Shown here one piece after another: positions 1 through 7,138 of a DNA stretch of 24,416 nt. The notes beneath the pieces are model-generated. The model worked only from the letters and a program-made list of their open reading frames with translations, ran no database searches and was not told the DNA's origin. The DNA comes from Pelosinus fermentans (lineage in GTDB: Bacteria > Bacillota > Negativicutes > DSM-13327). Location of the stretch: NCBI GenBank assembly GCA_002434245.1, contig DJJR01000074.1:1-24416 (forward strand), in the 5' to 3' direction. Positions within the stretch are counted from its first letter, which is position 1. Each line of letters starts with the position of its first letter. Both the position numbers and the translations under genes were made by a program.

Positions 1-279
1 GGCTAATCAACATTCATGATTATATATATCCTATTGCCAACATAGCACCACACGTCAAGAAATTAACCATTTACGACAAGTACAATCTGTCTACGTCATA
101 TACAACCATACCAACAGCCCACACTAATATCTGAGATAACATTATAAAATGAACATCCATCCTCATAAGAACACCCGCCTTCATGGAAATTAAGCTACCT
201 GTAACACTCTTTAATAAGACTTTACCACAGTCCCTGTTTTTTTAATGCCTAAATTGTCAGGCGGCACAGCATCCATTAC
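1..279. other. Left-edge non-coding stretch
   Basis: I see no convincing gene here. On the minus strand a 21-codon reading frame (276 down to 211) continues in the same frame just past the stop of the aldo/keto reductase gene. It has no ribosome site and is more likely the trace of a longer ancestral 3' end, or chance. A second short frame further left (about 35 codons, minus) also lacks a ribosome site. No clear terminator for the aldo/keto reductase gene is visible. Confidence 0.4.
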
Positions 280-1305
280 CTATTTTGAAATATGTCGTTC
301 GTAAAATTCATAATATTTCTTCAGTTCTCGCTTCAAGAGATTTGGTGTATCTAATTCATAAGGACAATTATTTTTACATTGACTACACTCGATGCATTGA
401 TGTATTAAATCCATCTTTTCCTTGAAACTATCTTCCAAGAATGGTTGATAAGGGGCTCTTCCTAAAAGCAGTGATATTCTTGCTTGTGTAGGTATTTCTA
501 TTCCTGCAGGACATGGCATACAATATCCACATCCACGACAAAAATCGCCTGCCAATTCTACCCTATCCTTCTGAATCATCTTCCACATGGCATCATCCAA
601 TACTGGTGGATTCTTTTCCAAGGCTATAAATTCTTCTAGTTCACTCATCTTCTGAATTCCCCAAATAGGTACCACATTATCAAATTGTCTTAAGAAAGCG
701 AACGTAGTAGAAGCATTGGTGATTAATCCACCTGATAACGCTTTCATTGCGATAACTCCAATATCCTTTCCCTTGCACACATCAATGATTTTTAAATCTT
801 CATCGGATGAAATAGAATTCAACGGAAACTGAATGGTGTCATACCTCTCTGATTCTGCTGCGCGTATTGCCGTTTTTATATGATGATTTGTAAATCCAAT
901 AAAACGGATCATCCCTTTTTGCTTTGCCTCTAATAATCCTGCATAAAGACTTTCAGGATCTTCAGGATTAGGTATCTCTTTAGGATTATGCAATTGTAAA
1001 ATATCTACATAGTCCGTTTTTAAATTTTTCAGGCTGGTTTCCAGATGGCTAAAGAGTGTTTTCTTGTCTTTCGCTTGGCTCTTAGTAGCAATTATAATAT
1101 TACTCCTTACATCGGAAAGAGCATAACCTATCTTTTCCTCACTATCCGTATACATTCGAGCAGTATCAAAAAAGTTTATTCCATTGTCATAAGCTGATCT
1201 CAATATAACTTTAGTTTCTTCAAAGGAAATCCGTTGTATGGGCAACGCACCAAAGCCGCTTTTGCTCACCATTAAATCCGTACGACCCAACCGTATCTTA
1301 TTCAT
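280..1305 (-). CDS. Aldo/keto reductase with C-terminal ferredoxin-type domain
   Basis: Cytoplasmic NAD(P)H-dependent oxidoreductase of the aldo/keto reductase superfamily, 341 aa. The catalytic tetrad is visible as Asp47, Tyr52, Lys75 (IIIATKSQ) and His106 (LQLHNP) in a (beta/alpha)8 barrel covering about residues 1-240. The C-terminal third carries two cysteine clusters, Cys256/259/262/265 and Cys304/307/310/314, the latter followed by Pro. They resemble a 2[4Fe-4S] ferredoxin module, as in the Fe-S aldo/keto reductases of anaerobes, and suggest electron exchange with ferredoxin. The start is supported by AAGGAGG eight bases upstream of ATG. The substrate cannot be read from sequence. It is transcribed alone, and the next gene upstream is decayed DNA. 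Confidence 0.93.
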   Translation of the reverse strand: MNKIRLGRTDLMVSKSGFGALPIQRISFEETKVILRSAYDNGINFFDTARMYTDSEEKIGYALSDVRSNIIIATKSQAKDKKTLFSHLETSLKNLKTDYVDILQLHNPKEIPNPEDPESLYAGLLEAKQKGMIRFIGFTNHHIKTAIRAAESERYDTIQFPLNSISSDEDLKIIDVCKGKDIGVIAMKALSGGLITNASTTFAFLRQFDNVVPIWGIQKMSELEEFIALEKNPPVLDDAMWKMIQKDRVELAGDFCRGCGYCMPCPAGIEIPTQARISLLLGRAPYQPFLEDSFKEKMDLIHQCIECSQCKNNCPYELDTPNLLKRELKKYYEFYERHISK

Positions 1306-1335
1306 CTAAATATCCTCCTTGTTGTTACCCGCGTA

Positions 1336-1781
1336 CTAAATTACCGCCACCACTGCCATGCCTACCATGCTACCGATAGTGATGAGCACCACTACCAGCA
1401 GCATGCAACCCGTTATGCGGCCAAATTTCCTCTTTTGCCCGGATCTGAATAACAGTATACCTATCTGCGGCTTAACTTTTCCTGTGCCTGACTAATACCC
1501 AAGACCCTCCGCCAAGAAAAGGCAAGCCAGGAATTCCCGTGTTGCTTCGCCTTTTGGTCATATTCTCGTCACTGTTTTTGCTGTCAACTATTCAGTGTCG
1601 CTGTTACCGCTACGCCATGACCCATTTTACTTCGTGTAAATATTAAGCCTGATCTTGACTTCATCCCTGCCAGGTACTGACACATTCCCCTCCGTAGAAG
1701 CAATAATGGTTGACTTGCCGGTTGTGGTGCAACTACTCAACAAAATCCCAATAAGTATAAAGCTATCACCAATCTGATCAT
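1336..1781 (-). pseudogene. Decayed small ORFs: lipoprotein-like, 29-aa and membrane-segment fragments
   Basis: This 450-bp gap has no long frame, but the minus strand contains protein-like pieces in changing frames. From ATG at 1781 a signal-peptide-like start (MIRLVIALYLLGF) runs into a stop. One extra T in the T4 run would restore a lipobox (LLSSC) and a 50-aa small lipoprotein ending in LNIYTK. A 29-codon frame lies at 1561-1472. A frame open from 1491 to 1336 encodes a basic stretch, then one strong hydrophobic helix (CMLLVVVLITIGSMVGMAVV) ending in a stop. I do not recognise any of these. They may be remnants of a gene cargo disrupted next to the IS relic. Each could also be chance. Confidence 0.3.
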
Positions 1782-1784
1782 TTT

Positions 1785-2459
1785 TTAAGCAACTACACCC
1801 ATAATTTTGTTTATAAATTCAACCTCAGTAAGGACACATTCAAATTTTTCAGCCTGTTCCTTGCTGATTATATGCATAAGTTCAATTCCGCAGATTGTTT
1901 TCTCAGCAGTTTCAAAACTATCAAATCCCAGCATTAGTTTGATCTTTCTTTTAATAAAACGATGATCCTGCTCAATAATATTGTTCAAGTACTTTATTTT
2001 TCGAAGCATGGATTTGACTGATAGGGTTCCACTATAAGTCATTTCGTGAATAGCAGCTTCTGTTGCAGCCTACTTGTCAGTTGTTATTACTCTTGGTTGC
2101 TGATTATGTATGGCTTTTAAAGCCTTCTTGAAGAAATTCTTCGCGGCATCTTTATCACGATGTTCAGATACAAAAAAGTCTATCGTTTTTCCTTCAGAAT
2201 CAACTGCTCGATATAAATAGGCATTTTCACCCTTGATTCTGAGATGTATCTCATCCATTCTCCATGAATCATTCGTTGGCTTAAGGTGTTTTCTTATTCT
2301 TTCATCCATAATGGGAGAATATTGGTGAACTCATCTCATTATGGTTGTGTGGGCTATCTTCAAACCTCTCTCTTCAATCATTTCAACAAGCATTCTGTAA
2401 CTGAGAGGATACTTTAGGTACCAGCGAACGCAAAGCATTATAATTTCTGACTCAAAACG
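1785..2459 (-). pseudogene. IS6-family (IS26/IS240-type) transposase, inactivated
   Basis: Reading the minus strand in one frame gives most of a DDE transposase of the IS6 family: an N-terminal HTH part (FESEIIMLCVRWYLKYPLSY), the first catalytic region (SWRMDEIHLRIKG), then YLYRAVDSEGKTIDFF, and the C-terminal region with YLNNIIEQDHRFIKR. The frame is never shifted but carries in-frame stops. TGA at 2331-2333 sits where the family has Trp (MR-W-VHQYSP), and TAG at 2070-2072 follows TTDK, where an aromatic residue is usual. Two further TAGs at 2460-2465 lie in a hairpin at the N-terminal edge. The family is about 230 aa and this copy is near full length minus the start. I could not identify terminal inverted repeats or a target duplication, so only the gene body is annotated. 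Confidence 0.85.
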
Positions 2460-2487
2460 CTACTAACGTTTAATAAAGTTAGTAGCG
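2458..2487. terminator. Perfect 10-bp hairpin between nitroreductase and IS relic
   Basis: The arms CGCTACTAAC and GTTAGTAGCG are perfectly complementary around a 10-nt AT-rich loop. Read on the minus strand it lies 36 bases after the nitroreductase stop and is followed by TTTTG, so it may be that gene's terminator, though the T tract is short. It also supplies the two adjacent TAG stops at the edge of the dead transposase. Confidence 0.5.
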
Positions 2488-2523
2488 ATTTTGCTTTTCC
2501 TGGCATCTATAAGAATTAGTCGG

Positions 2524-3336
2524 TTAACGCCAAGTTACTTTCAACGGAGACCGATCTACCAGTCGTTTATAACTGTATTTAGGATAACCAACCATAATCC
2601 CGCCGGTGACTATTAACTCTTCCGGAATATCCAATACTTTAAGCAGCGGCTGATAGTCAGACCTGGCACACGCCTCGACAAGGCCTGCCCAACACGTTCC
2701 TAATGCAAGACTTGGTGCAAACAATTCGGCATACGCAAGAGAAAAATGGGTGTTATCACGCCCACGCGTAAAACTTTTCTCGGCCAGTGCCAGGATAAAG
2801 CACGGTGCATTCCGCAAAATAACATCTTGCCCGGTTTTCTGATAGTGTTCCACCAAACCGGCAAAATGAGCTGCCAATGGTTCCCCTAGGGCGATTGCTT
2901 TATCCATCCAGGCTACCGTGGCTTGGGTAATAGCCTGTAGCGTATCTTTATTATCTATAACCAAGTACTGCACACCTTGTGTATTATTTCCGGTAGGTGC
3001 TAACCTGGCAATATCCAGCAGCTTTAGAATTTTTCTTTTGGGAACAGCCTCTTCTTTATACACCCGAATAGAGCGTCTGCCCCGAAGAAAACTTTCCACC
3101 GTCTCAGCGTTCAACACCGGAGTCTTATCTAACAAAACTTGACTGGTAAGCGGCGCGTGAGCATGATCCAATGCCGCTTGGGGACAGATAGCAACACAGT
3201 GTCCGCAGGTGATACAGGCACCCCCGGCATCAACCGGAATCCCTTCCTCAGTTATTCTGATATAATTCTTCGGACAAACCTCGGCACAAATTCCACAGCC
3301 AATACATTTTTTCCGATCCACAGTAAGCAAACTCAT
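2524..3336 (-). CDS. Nitroreductase-family protein with N-terminal 2[4Fe-4S] ferredoxin domain
   Basis: An FMN-dependent nitroreductase-like oxidoreductase fused to a ferredoxin domain, about 270 aa, cytoplasmic. Cys11/14/17/21 (CIGCGICAEVCP) and Cys41/44/47/51 (CITCGHCVAICP) form two [4Fe-4S] motifs. The nitroreductase fold begins near RGRRSIRVYKEEAVP (the FMN phosphate-binding Arg/Ser region) and continues with LDIARLAPTGNN and the C-terminal GGIMVGYPKYSYKR. I chose the start at 3336 rather than an in-frame ATG 33 bases upstream because AAGGAAGG sits just before it and the ferredoxin fold starts there. The family typically takes electrons from reduced ferredoxin to reduce nitro compounds, quinones or enoates; the actual substrate is unknown. 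An HxlR regulator gene lies directly upstream on the same strand. Confidence 0.9.
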   Translation of the reverse strand: MSLLTVDRKKCIGCGICAEVCPKNYIRITEEGIPVDAGGACITCGHCVAICPQAALDHAHAPLTSQVLLDKTPVLNAETVESFLRGRRSIRVYKEEAVPKRKILKLLDIARLAPTGNNTQGVQYLVIDNKDTLQAITQATVAWMDKAIALGEPLAAHFAGLVEHYQKTGQDVILRNAPCFILALAEKSFTRGRDNTHFSLAYAELFAPSLALGTCWAGLVEACARSDYQPLLKVLDIPEELIVTGGIMVGYPKYSYKRLVDRSPLKVTWR

Positions 3337-3369
3337 TCTAATCCTTCCTTTCCACTTTTTCCATTTCAA

Positions 3370-3385
3370 ACTAATAGTACTACAA
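3370..3385 (-). promoter_or_regulatory. Possible HxlR-type operator upstream of nitroreductase
   Basis: The palindrome TAGTACTA (3375-3382), flanked by AT-rich sequence, lies about 40 bases before the nitroreductase start. It resembles, in spacing and ACTA content, the short dyads bound by HxlR-family repressors. This is an inference from context only. Confidence 0.25.
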
Positions 3386-3477
3386 AAATATTTTTTTGGT
3401 TATTCTTTTTTATTTGCTGAGAACAATGGATTTTCTAGGCTCCATGTCACATGTAAGCTAGATACGTTATTTCCTTA

Positions 3478-3822
3478 TTACACGTGTTTTGTAAAGTTGA
3501 AGACCTCTTTTGACCAGACCCATGACCACTCCCCAAATGGGCGCAACAACTCCATCAGTTCTTCTCCCCGTTGGGTCAATTGGTAACCATCATTAGTGCG
3601 CTCTATAATGTCGACTTCTCTCAACTCCTTGATACGGGTGTTTAATATTGAAGGGGAGATTGACTCGCACCGTTCCTGAAGTTCTCTGAAGGTAGAAGAG
3701 CCCGTCTGTAAATTCCAGATGATACCTAGTGCCCAATTTCTACCTAAAAGATCAAAAAGAGCCATAATTGGGACTCCCGATTGGGATCCTCGAACGGGTT
3801 TACCTGGACATGGAATTGACAT
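3478..3822 (-). CDS. HxlR-family winged-helix transcriptional regulator
   Basis: A small DNA-binding regulator of 114 aa, the usual length for the family. It matches the HxlR pattern: an N-terminal Cys near Pro (Cys5), the helix ALFDLLGRNWALGIIWNL, the recognition region SSTFRELQERCESISPSILNTRIKEL, and the wing DIIERTNDGYQLTQRGEEL. In the Bacillus members YodB and HypR an N-terminal Cys senses quinones, diamide or hypochlorite and controls nitroreductase genes. Cys5 here is in the equivalent region, and a nitroreductase gene is the next gene downstream (about 140 bases), so a similar redox-sensing role is likely but inferred. The start is fixed by AAGGAGG about eight bases before ATG. Cys52 is a second candidate redox residue. 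Confidence 0.9.
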   Translation of the reverse strand: MSIPCPGKPVRGSQSGVPIMALFDLLGRNWALGIIWNLQTGSSTFRELQERCESISPSILNTRIKELREVDIIERTNDGYQLTQRGEELMELLRPFGEWSWVWSKEVFNFTKHV

Positions 3823-3875
3823 ATTAATTCCTCCTTGAAGTATCTCTCAATATAAATTATAAATTTTATGAAATA

Positions 3876-3905
3876 CCCCTCGTCCGTGAAAGAAGAACGA
3901 GGGGG
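3876..3905 (-). terminator. Hairpin downstream of tautomerase gene
   Basis: CCCCTCGT and ACGAGGGG pair across a 13-nt loop, starting about 17 bases after the tautomerase stop on the minus strand. It is followed by a poor T tract (TATTTC), so it may be a weak terminator or partial attenuator before the HxlR gene. Confidence 0.5.
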
Positions 3906-3921
3906 CTTAGGTATATTTATC

Positions 3922-4116
3922 TTACTTGTTAGCTAATTTTTCAATCAACGTCTGCCCGCCGATACCAATACTATCAGGCTCATACTCCTCAATAAAGACA
4001 GTGAAAGCGCTTGCTGGAGAATTGGTAACCTCAACTGCTGCAGCAGTTAATTTCTCAATTAGCTCCTTTTTCTTTTCTGCCTGAGTTTTTCTCATTTTTA
4101 TCGTAATTACTGGCAT
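3922..4116 (-). CDS. 4-oxalocrotonate tautomerase-family protein
   Basis: A 64-aa tautomerase-superfamily subunit. The protein opens with Met-Pro (MPVITIKM); the Pro becomes the N-terminal catalytic base after Met removal. The remainder follows the family pattern: a helix rich in Lys/Glu (TQAEKKKELIEKLTAAAVEVTN), then SAFTVFIEEYEPDSIGIGG with the beta-hairpin. I chose this ATG rather than one 18 bases upstream because AAAGGAGG lies seven bases before it and because Pro must be residue 2. Small tautomerases assemble as hexamers and act on enol/keto acids or unsaturated aldehydes; the substrate is unknown. Its proximity to the nitroreductase and HxlR genes fits an aromatic or electrophile-related role, by inference. 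Confidence 0.9.
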   Translation of the reverse strand: MPVITIKMRKTQAEKKKELIEKLTAAAVEVTNSPASAFTVFIEEYEPDSIGIGGQTLIEKLANK

Positions 4117-4153
4117 AACCGCACCTCCTTTCAATATGTATATTTCAGCATGA

Positions 4154-4192
4154 TGCTACTGATATTATAGCATGCTACTTTTTTCGTAGCAA
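4154..4192 (-). promoter_or_regulatory. Promoter of tautomerase gene with repeated GTAGC operator-like motifs
   Basis: On the minus strand TTGCTA (4187-4192) and TATAAT (4164-4169) are separated by 17 bases, a good sigma-A type promoter. The motif GCTAC (plus strand) occurs at 4154-4158 and again 20 bases away at 4174-4178, flanking the -10. An inverted copy GTAGC at 4186-4190 overlaps the -35 and forms a small stem-loop. Two-turn spacing of direct repeats suggests an operator. Confidence 0.55.
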
Positions 4193-4340
4193 CTTTTTTT
4201 GAATTTTATTAAGTGGACACCTCACGAAAAGGCTTAAAGCATGCTAACGAAAAAAATTTTATGCCAGATTGCAGACTTTTTTAAAATATACTATGTCAGA
4301 TTAAAGTATACTCTACTTTGGTTACGTCATCTACTCCTGG

Positions 4341-4617
4341 TGCTTTCTTCTTTAGTTGGCACTAAAAATAAAACATTTGTTTCACCAAGAAATTTTAATA
4401 GAGCTTATTATATGTTATTGGAAAGAGCAGGACTTAATCATTTAAAAACTGCATGGAATTCGCCATTCCGTAGCGAAATTGTTAATTGAAGGAAATGTAA
4501 TCCGTTAGTTTATTACTAGGTCATTCAACAGAAAGATTTACCGCGAGAACATATATTCATCCTTCTCAAAGTATGAAGAAGAATGCTATGGATAAAATTT
4601 CTGACCTGTTAATTTAA
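4341..4617 (+). pseudogene. Tyrosine recombinase (phage-type integrase) C-terminal remnant
   Basis: Pieces of a tyrosine recombinase catalytic domain can be read in three successive frames. The first, up to about 4458, gives TFVSPRNFNRAYYMLLERAG. The second gives RHSVAKLLIEGN from 4461 (the His-x-x-Arg box region). The third runs from about 4507 to 4617 and gives LLGHSTERFTARTYIH, the conserved LGH and the catalytic Tyr, then a natural C-terminal end. Two frameshifts, and the lack of most of the N-terminal half, mean the enzyme is dead. It points toward a truncated tRNA about 100 bases further on, the usual arrangement of an integrase beside its attachment site. Confidence 0.8.
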
Positions 4618-4651
4618 ATAGAAAAGCCTACAGCACACATACAGCATAATA

Positions 4652-4677
4652 AAGACCCTACAATCTTGTAGGGTCTT
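4652..4677. terminator. Perfect 12-bp hairpin after integrase relic
   Basis: AAGACCCTACAA and TTGTAGGGTCTT pair perfectly around two bases (a tight loop that will open to four). It lies 34 bases after the integrase remnant stop. Minus-strand flank TTTATTAT and plus-strand flank TTACATTTG both allow weak intrinsic termination, so it may act in either direction. Confidence 0.6.
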
Positions 4678-4712
4678 ACATTTGTATATAATGGAAAATT
4701 TGGAGTTATCTG

Positions 4713-4750
4713 TTACGAATGAGTTGCTCTACCAACTGAGATATACCGAC
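4713..4750 (-). other. 5' half of a tRNA-Thr(CGU), likely attachment-site scar
   Basis: The minus strand reads as a tRNA 5' half: acceptor-like GTCGGTA, TA, D arm TCTCAGTTGGTAGAGC, anticodon stem ACTCA and loop TTCGTAA (anticodon CGU). After the loop the sequence no longer pairs: CAGAT follows where TGAGT is required. The D stem also has a mismatch (T at position 10). It cannot be a working tRNA. A break exactly at the anticodon loop beside a broken integrase is what integration into a tRNA gene leaves behind. Confidence 0.65.
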
Positions 4751-4839
4751 AATCTATCTTATTATTTTATCGCAATACGACCTCATAGTCAAGAATACTG
4801 CTCGTACTTAATTTGGTAATTCCAGCCCATTCTCGTTGC

Positions 4840-5715
4840 TCAAAGAACTTCTTCTCGCAGCACCGTTTTTATCATGCTCCGTGCATTGATTTGAAACGCT
4901 TGAGCTGGCTGTTCTAACTTGCTCTGCTCATCGCGAAACACTTTTTCATATTCACTTAAAATGTGCTCTTCATCGTATCCCTGGCTGGCGAGACGAAGGA
5001 TAAACTCCTTGGTTTCTTTCACAGCCAAAAGACAATTTTCCCAGTAGCTTAGCGTATCCCTTTCATTCACCAGACCATAATGAGGTGAAATGATGAATTG
5101 AGGATTTAGTTTTTGGCATTTATGGATTGAATCCACGGCCTCAGAACAGCTGGTTAAAAAAGCAGGATAAATTTTTCCCGATTTACTCATATATCCTGTT
5201 GATTCACTAGGAAATAGGGTGTCATTATCAATCAGAAATGATAATGAGCATTTGGTATGACCTCGTGTCTCAAGTACCCGAATGCTCAAGTCCCCTAGCT
5301 CCAGCACATCTGAGTCACAAATGATCCGATCTACTTTCATCATTGCATCATCATAGTCCACGATGGAATCTGCACCATAAATTTGGGCCGCCTCAAAGCT
5401 AAGGCTTCGAATCAGCTTTAAAGCATTTGGCTTATTTAAAGTCTGTTTTGCATATTCTGCTCCTAATACCTGACTAGTAGGCCATTGTGCTTTTAAATAC
5501 GGAATGGCACCGATATGATCATAATGGGAGTGACTGATACAAATATAATCTAAAGCTCTATTACGTAGTACTTGCTTACAATTGTTAATGAGATTTGAAG
5601 CACAATAGGCCATGCCACAGTCTATTAATGCCGCTTTCTCCGCTCCCAATACTAAAAAAGAATTACCGCCTTTTCCGCCTGTAACATCTATAATTCTATC
5701 CATTATCCTTTTCAT
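4840..5715 (-). CDS. Metallo-beta-lactamase-fold hydrolase
   Basis: A 291-aa cytoplasmic MBL-fold protein. The metal motif HSHYDH (His62, His64, Asp66, His67) is intact, as are His153 in RGHTKCSLSF and His212 in SPHYG. At the position after LF where many members have Gly-Asp, this protein has PSESTG, so the bridging Asp may be replaced by Glu171, or the site may be atypical. Substrate unknown: the superfamily covers glyoxalase II, lactonases and many others. The start ATG overlaps the brnQ stop (ATGA), which indicates translational coupling. An alternative start 12 bases inside (MDRIIDV) with AAAAGG upstream is nearly as plausible. Confidence 0.88.
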   Translation of the reverse strand: MKRIMDRIIDVTGGKGGNSFLVLGAEKAALIDCGMAYCASNLINNCKQVLRNRALDYICISHSHYDHIGAIPYLKAQWPTSQVLGAEYAKQTLNKPNALKLIRSLSFEAAQIYGADSIVDYDDAMMKVDRIICDSDVLELGDLSIRVLETRGHTKCSLSFLIDNDTLFPSESTGYMSKSGKIYPAFLTSCSEAVDSIHKCQKLNPQFIISPHYGLVNERDTLSYWENCLLAVKETKEFILRLASQGYDEEHILSEYEKVFRDEQSKLEQPAQAFQINARSMIKTVLREEVL

Positions 5716-7073
5716 GCCTTCCTTGTATTTTCTGAGTCATAAAAACAGCTAATCATCCATCCCGCCCCTAAGCCAACCACCAGCGGTATGATCCACCCCA
5801 TGCCAATATCAAAGAATGGCACAAAATTACGATACATGATAAGAAAGCCCTGAACACTCTCCTGATTTTTAACACTCTCCGGCATTGCATTGATCCCATC
5901 GGCGATACTGACCAGCAAGGTACATAGAGTCGTCATTATATATACAATCTGACGGTCTTTAAACAGGGGCGATAATAACGCCAAGAGTATTAATGTGATG
6001 GCTAATGGATATAAAAACATTAATACCGGAATGGATAAAGAAATAATCTGTGTCAATCCAATGTTGGCAATCAGGCAAGACAAAATGGTAAATAACACCA
6101 CATAAGATTTATAACTAAGAGAGGCAGGAAATAGTTCCTGAAAAGTTTCCGAACAGGCAGTAATCAAACCGATGGCCGTTTTTAAGCAAGCAAGGGTTAC
6201 AATAATTGCTAATAGAATGCTTCCCAGGGATCCAAAATAATAATTGGCAATTTGCGCTAACGCAATCCCGCCGTTTTCAGACAGCTTATATTGACCAATA
6301 CTTGTCGCTCCGATATAAGCCAGACATCCATAGATTACTCCCATCAAAAGAACACTTACACTGCCTGCTTTAATCGTGCCAATCGCAATATTGCGCGGAC
6401 TTCGAACCCCAAGCCCTTTAATTGTCTGAACAACAATAATGCCAAAGGCCAGGGAGGCCAATGCATCCATGGTATTATATCCTTCCGTGAATCCTTTGAA
6501 AAAAGGATCTGTAGCATAGATCCCATGGATCGCAGCATCGGAGATACTGCCCATTGGCTGTAAAAAACTCACGATTACTAAAAAAGCTAAAAATACTAAA
6601 AATAGAGGATTTAAAATCTTTCCTACCCAAGTTAAAATTTTACTGGGCTTCAATGAAAAAAGCAAAGCAACAAAAAAGAATAGGATTGTAAAAACAGCCA
6701 GCCCAAGTGTCTGGTATTCATTTGCAATATAGGGCGCCAGTCCAATCTCATAGGAAACGGTACCGGTTCTGGGAAGTGCAAAAAAAGGACCGATGGTTAA
6801 ATACAATAAGACGGTCATGATATATCCATAAACAGGATGAACGCGACTGGCTAAATCAAACAAACCACTGCTTTTTGAGACGCCAATGGCTACAACCCCT
6901 AAAAAGGGCAACCCTATCCCTGTGACGAGAAACCCGATGGTTGCACTCACAACATTACCGCCAGCCTCTTGTCCCATATGTACAGGGAAAATCAAATTAC
7001 CGGCACCAAAAAATAACCCAAACAACATGGAACCAATCAATATATAGGATGATAACGTTAAACGTTTATCCAT
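5712..7073 (-). CDS. brnQ: Branched-chain amino acid:cation symporter (LIVCS family)
   Basis: An integral membrane transporter of 453 aa, the normal BrnQ length, with about 12 hydrophobic segments. The N-terminus has the family hallmark GLFFGAGNLIFPVHMGQEAG, followed by GIGLPFLGVVAIG and the GPFFALPRTGTVSYEIG segment. It imports leucine, isoleucine or valine with Na+ or H+. AGGAG lies seven bases before ATG and a strong promoter is visible about 65 bases upstream. Its stop overlaps the start of the MBL-fold hydrolase gene, so the two are one unit; why a hydrolase should be coupled to amino acid uptake is unclear. Confidence 0.95.
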   Translation of the reverse strand: MDKRLTLSSYILIGSMLFGLFFGAGNLIFPVHMGQEAGGNVVSATIGFLVTGIGLPFLGVVAIGVSKSSGLFDLASRVHPVYGYIMTVLLYLTIGPFFALPRTGTVSYEIGLAPYIANEYQTLGLAVFTILFFFVALLFSLKPSKILTWVGKILNPLFLVFLAFLVIVSFLQPMGSISDAAIHGIYATDPFFKGFTEGYNTMDALASLAFGIIVVQTIKGLGVRSPRNIAIGTIKAGSVSVLLMGVIYGCLAYIGATSIGQYKLSENGGIALAQIANYYFGSLGSILLAIIVTLACLKTAIGLITACSETFQELFPASLSYKSYVVLFTILSCLIANIGLTQIISLSIPVLMFLYPLAITLILLALLSPLFKDRQIVYIMTTLCTLLVSIADGINAMPESVKNQESVQGFLIMYRNFVPFFDIGMGWIIPLVVGLGAGWMISCFYDSENTRKA

Positions 7074-7138
7074 AAAACCACTCCTACTTTCTAAGTTATG
7101 TCTTTATTTTGCTGCATTTTAGGCTAACACATTATTGA

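Noticed and set aside
211..276. Short ORF just after the aldo/keto reductase stop as a separate gene
   Set aside because: Only 21 codons, no ribosome site, and same frame as the preceding gene; more likely chance or an ancestral 3' extension.
2070..2465. Three in-frame TAG codons in the transposase frame as possible pyrrolysine readthrough
   Set aside because: A TGA also interrupts the frame at a conserved Trp, the start is missing, and two of the TAGs lie in a hairpin at the edge of homology. Simple decay explains all of them.
4241..4340. N-terminal part of the plus-strand ORF beginning at 4241 as an intact small protein
   Set aside because: Only the part after about 4341 resembles the recombinase; no ribosome site precedes the ATG and the C-terminal end of this frame is caused by a frameshift.
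4713..4750. Functional tRNA-Thr gene
   Set aside because: The anticodon stem cannot pair, and no T arm or acceptor 3' strand follows; only the 5' half is present.
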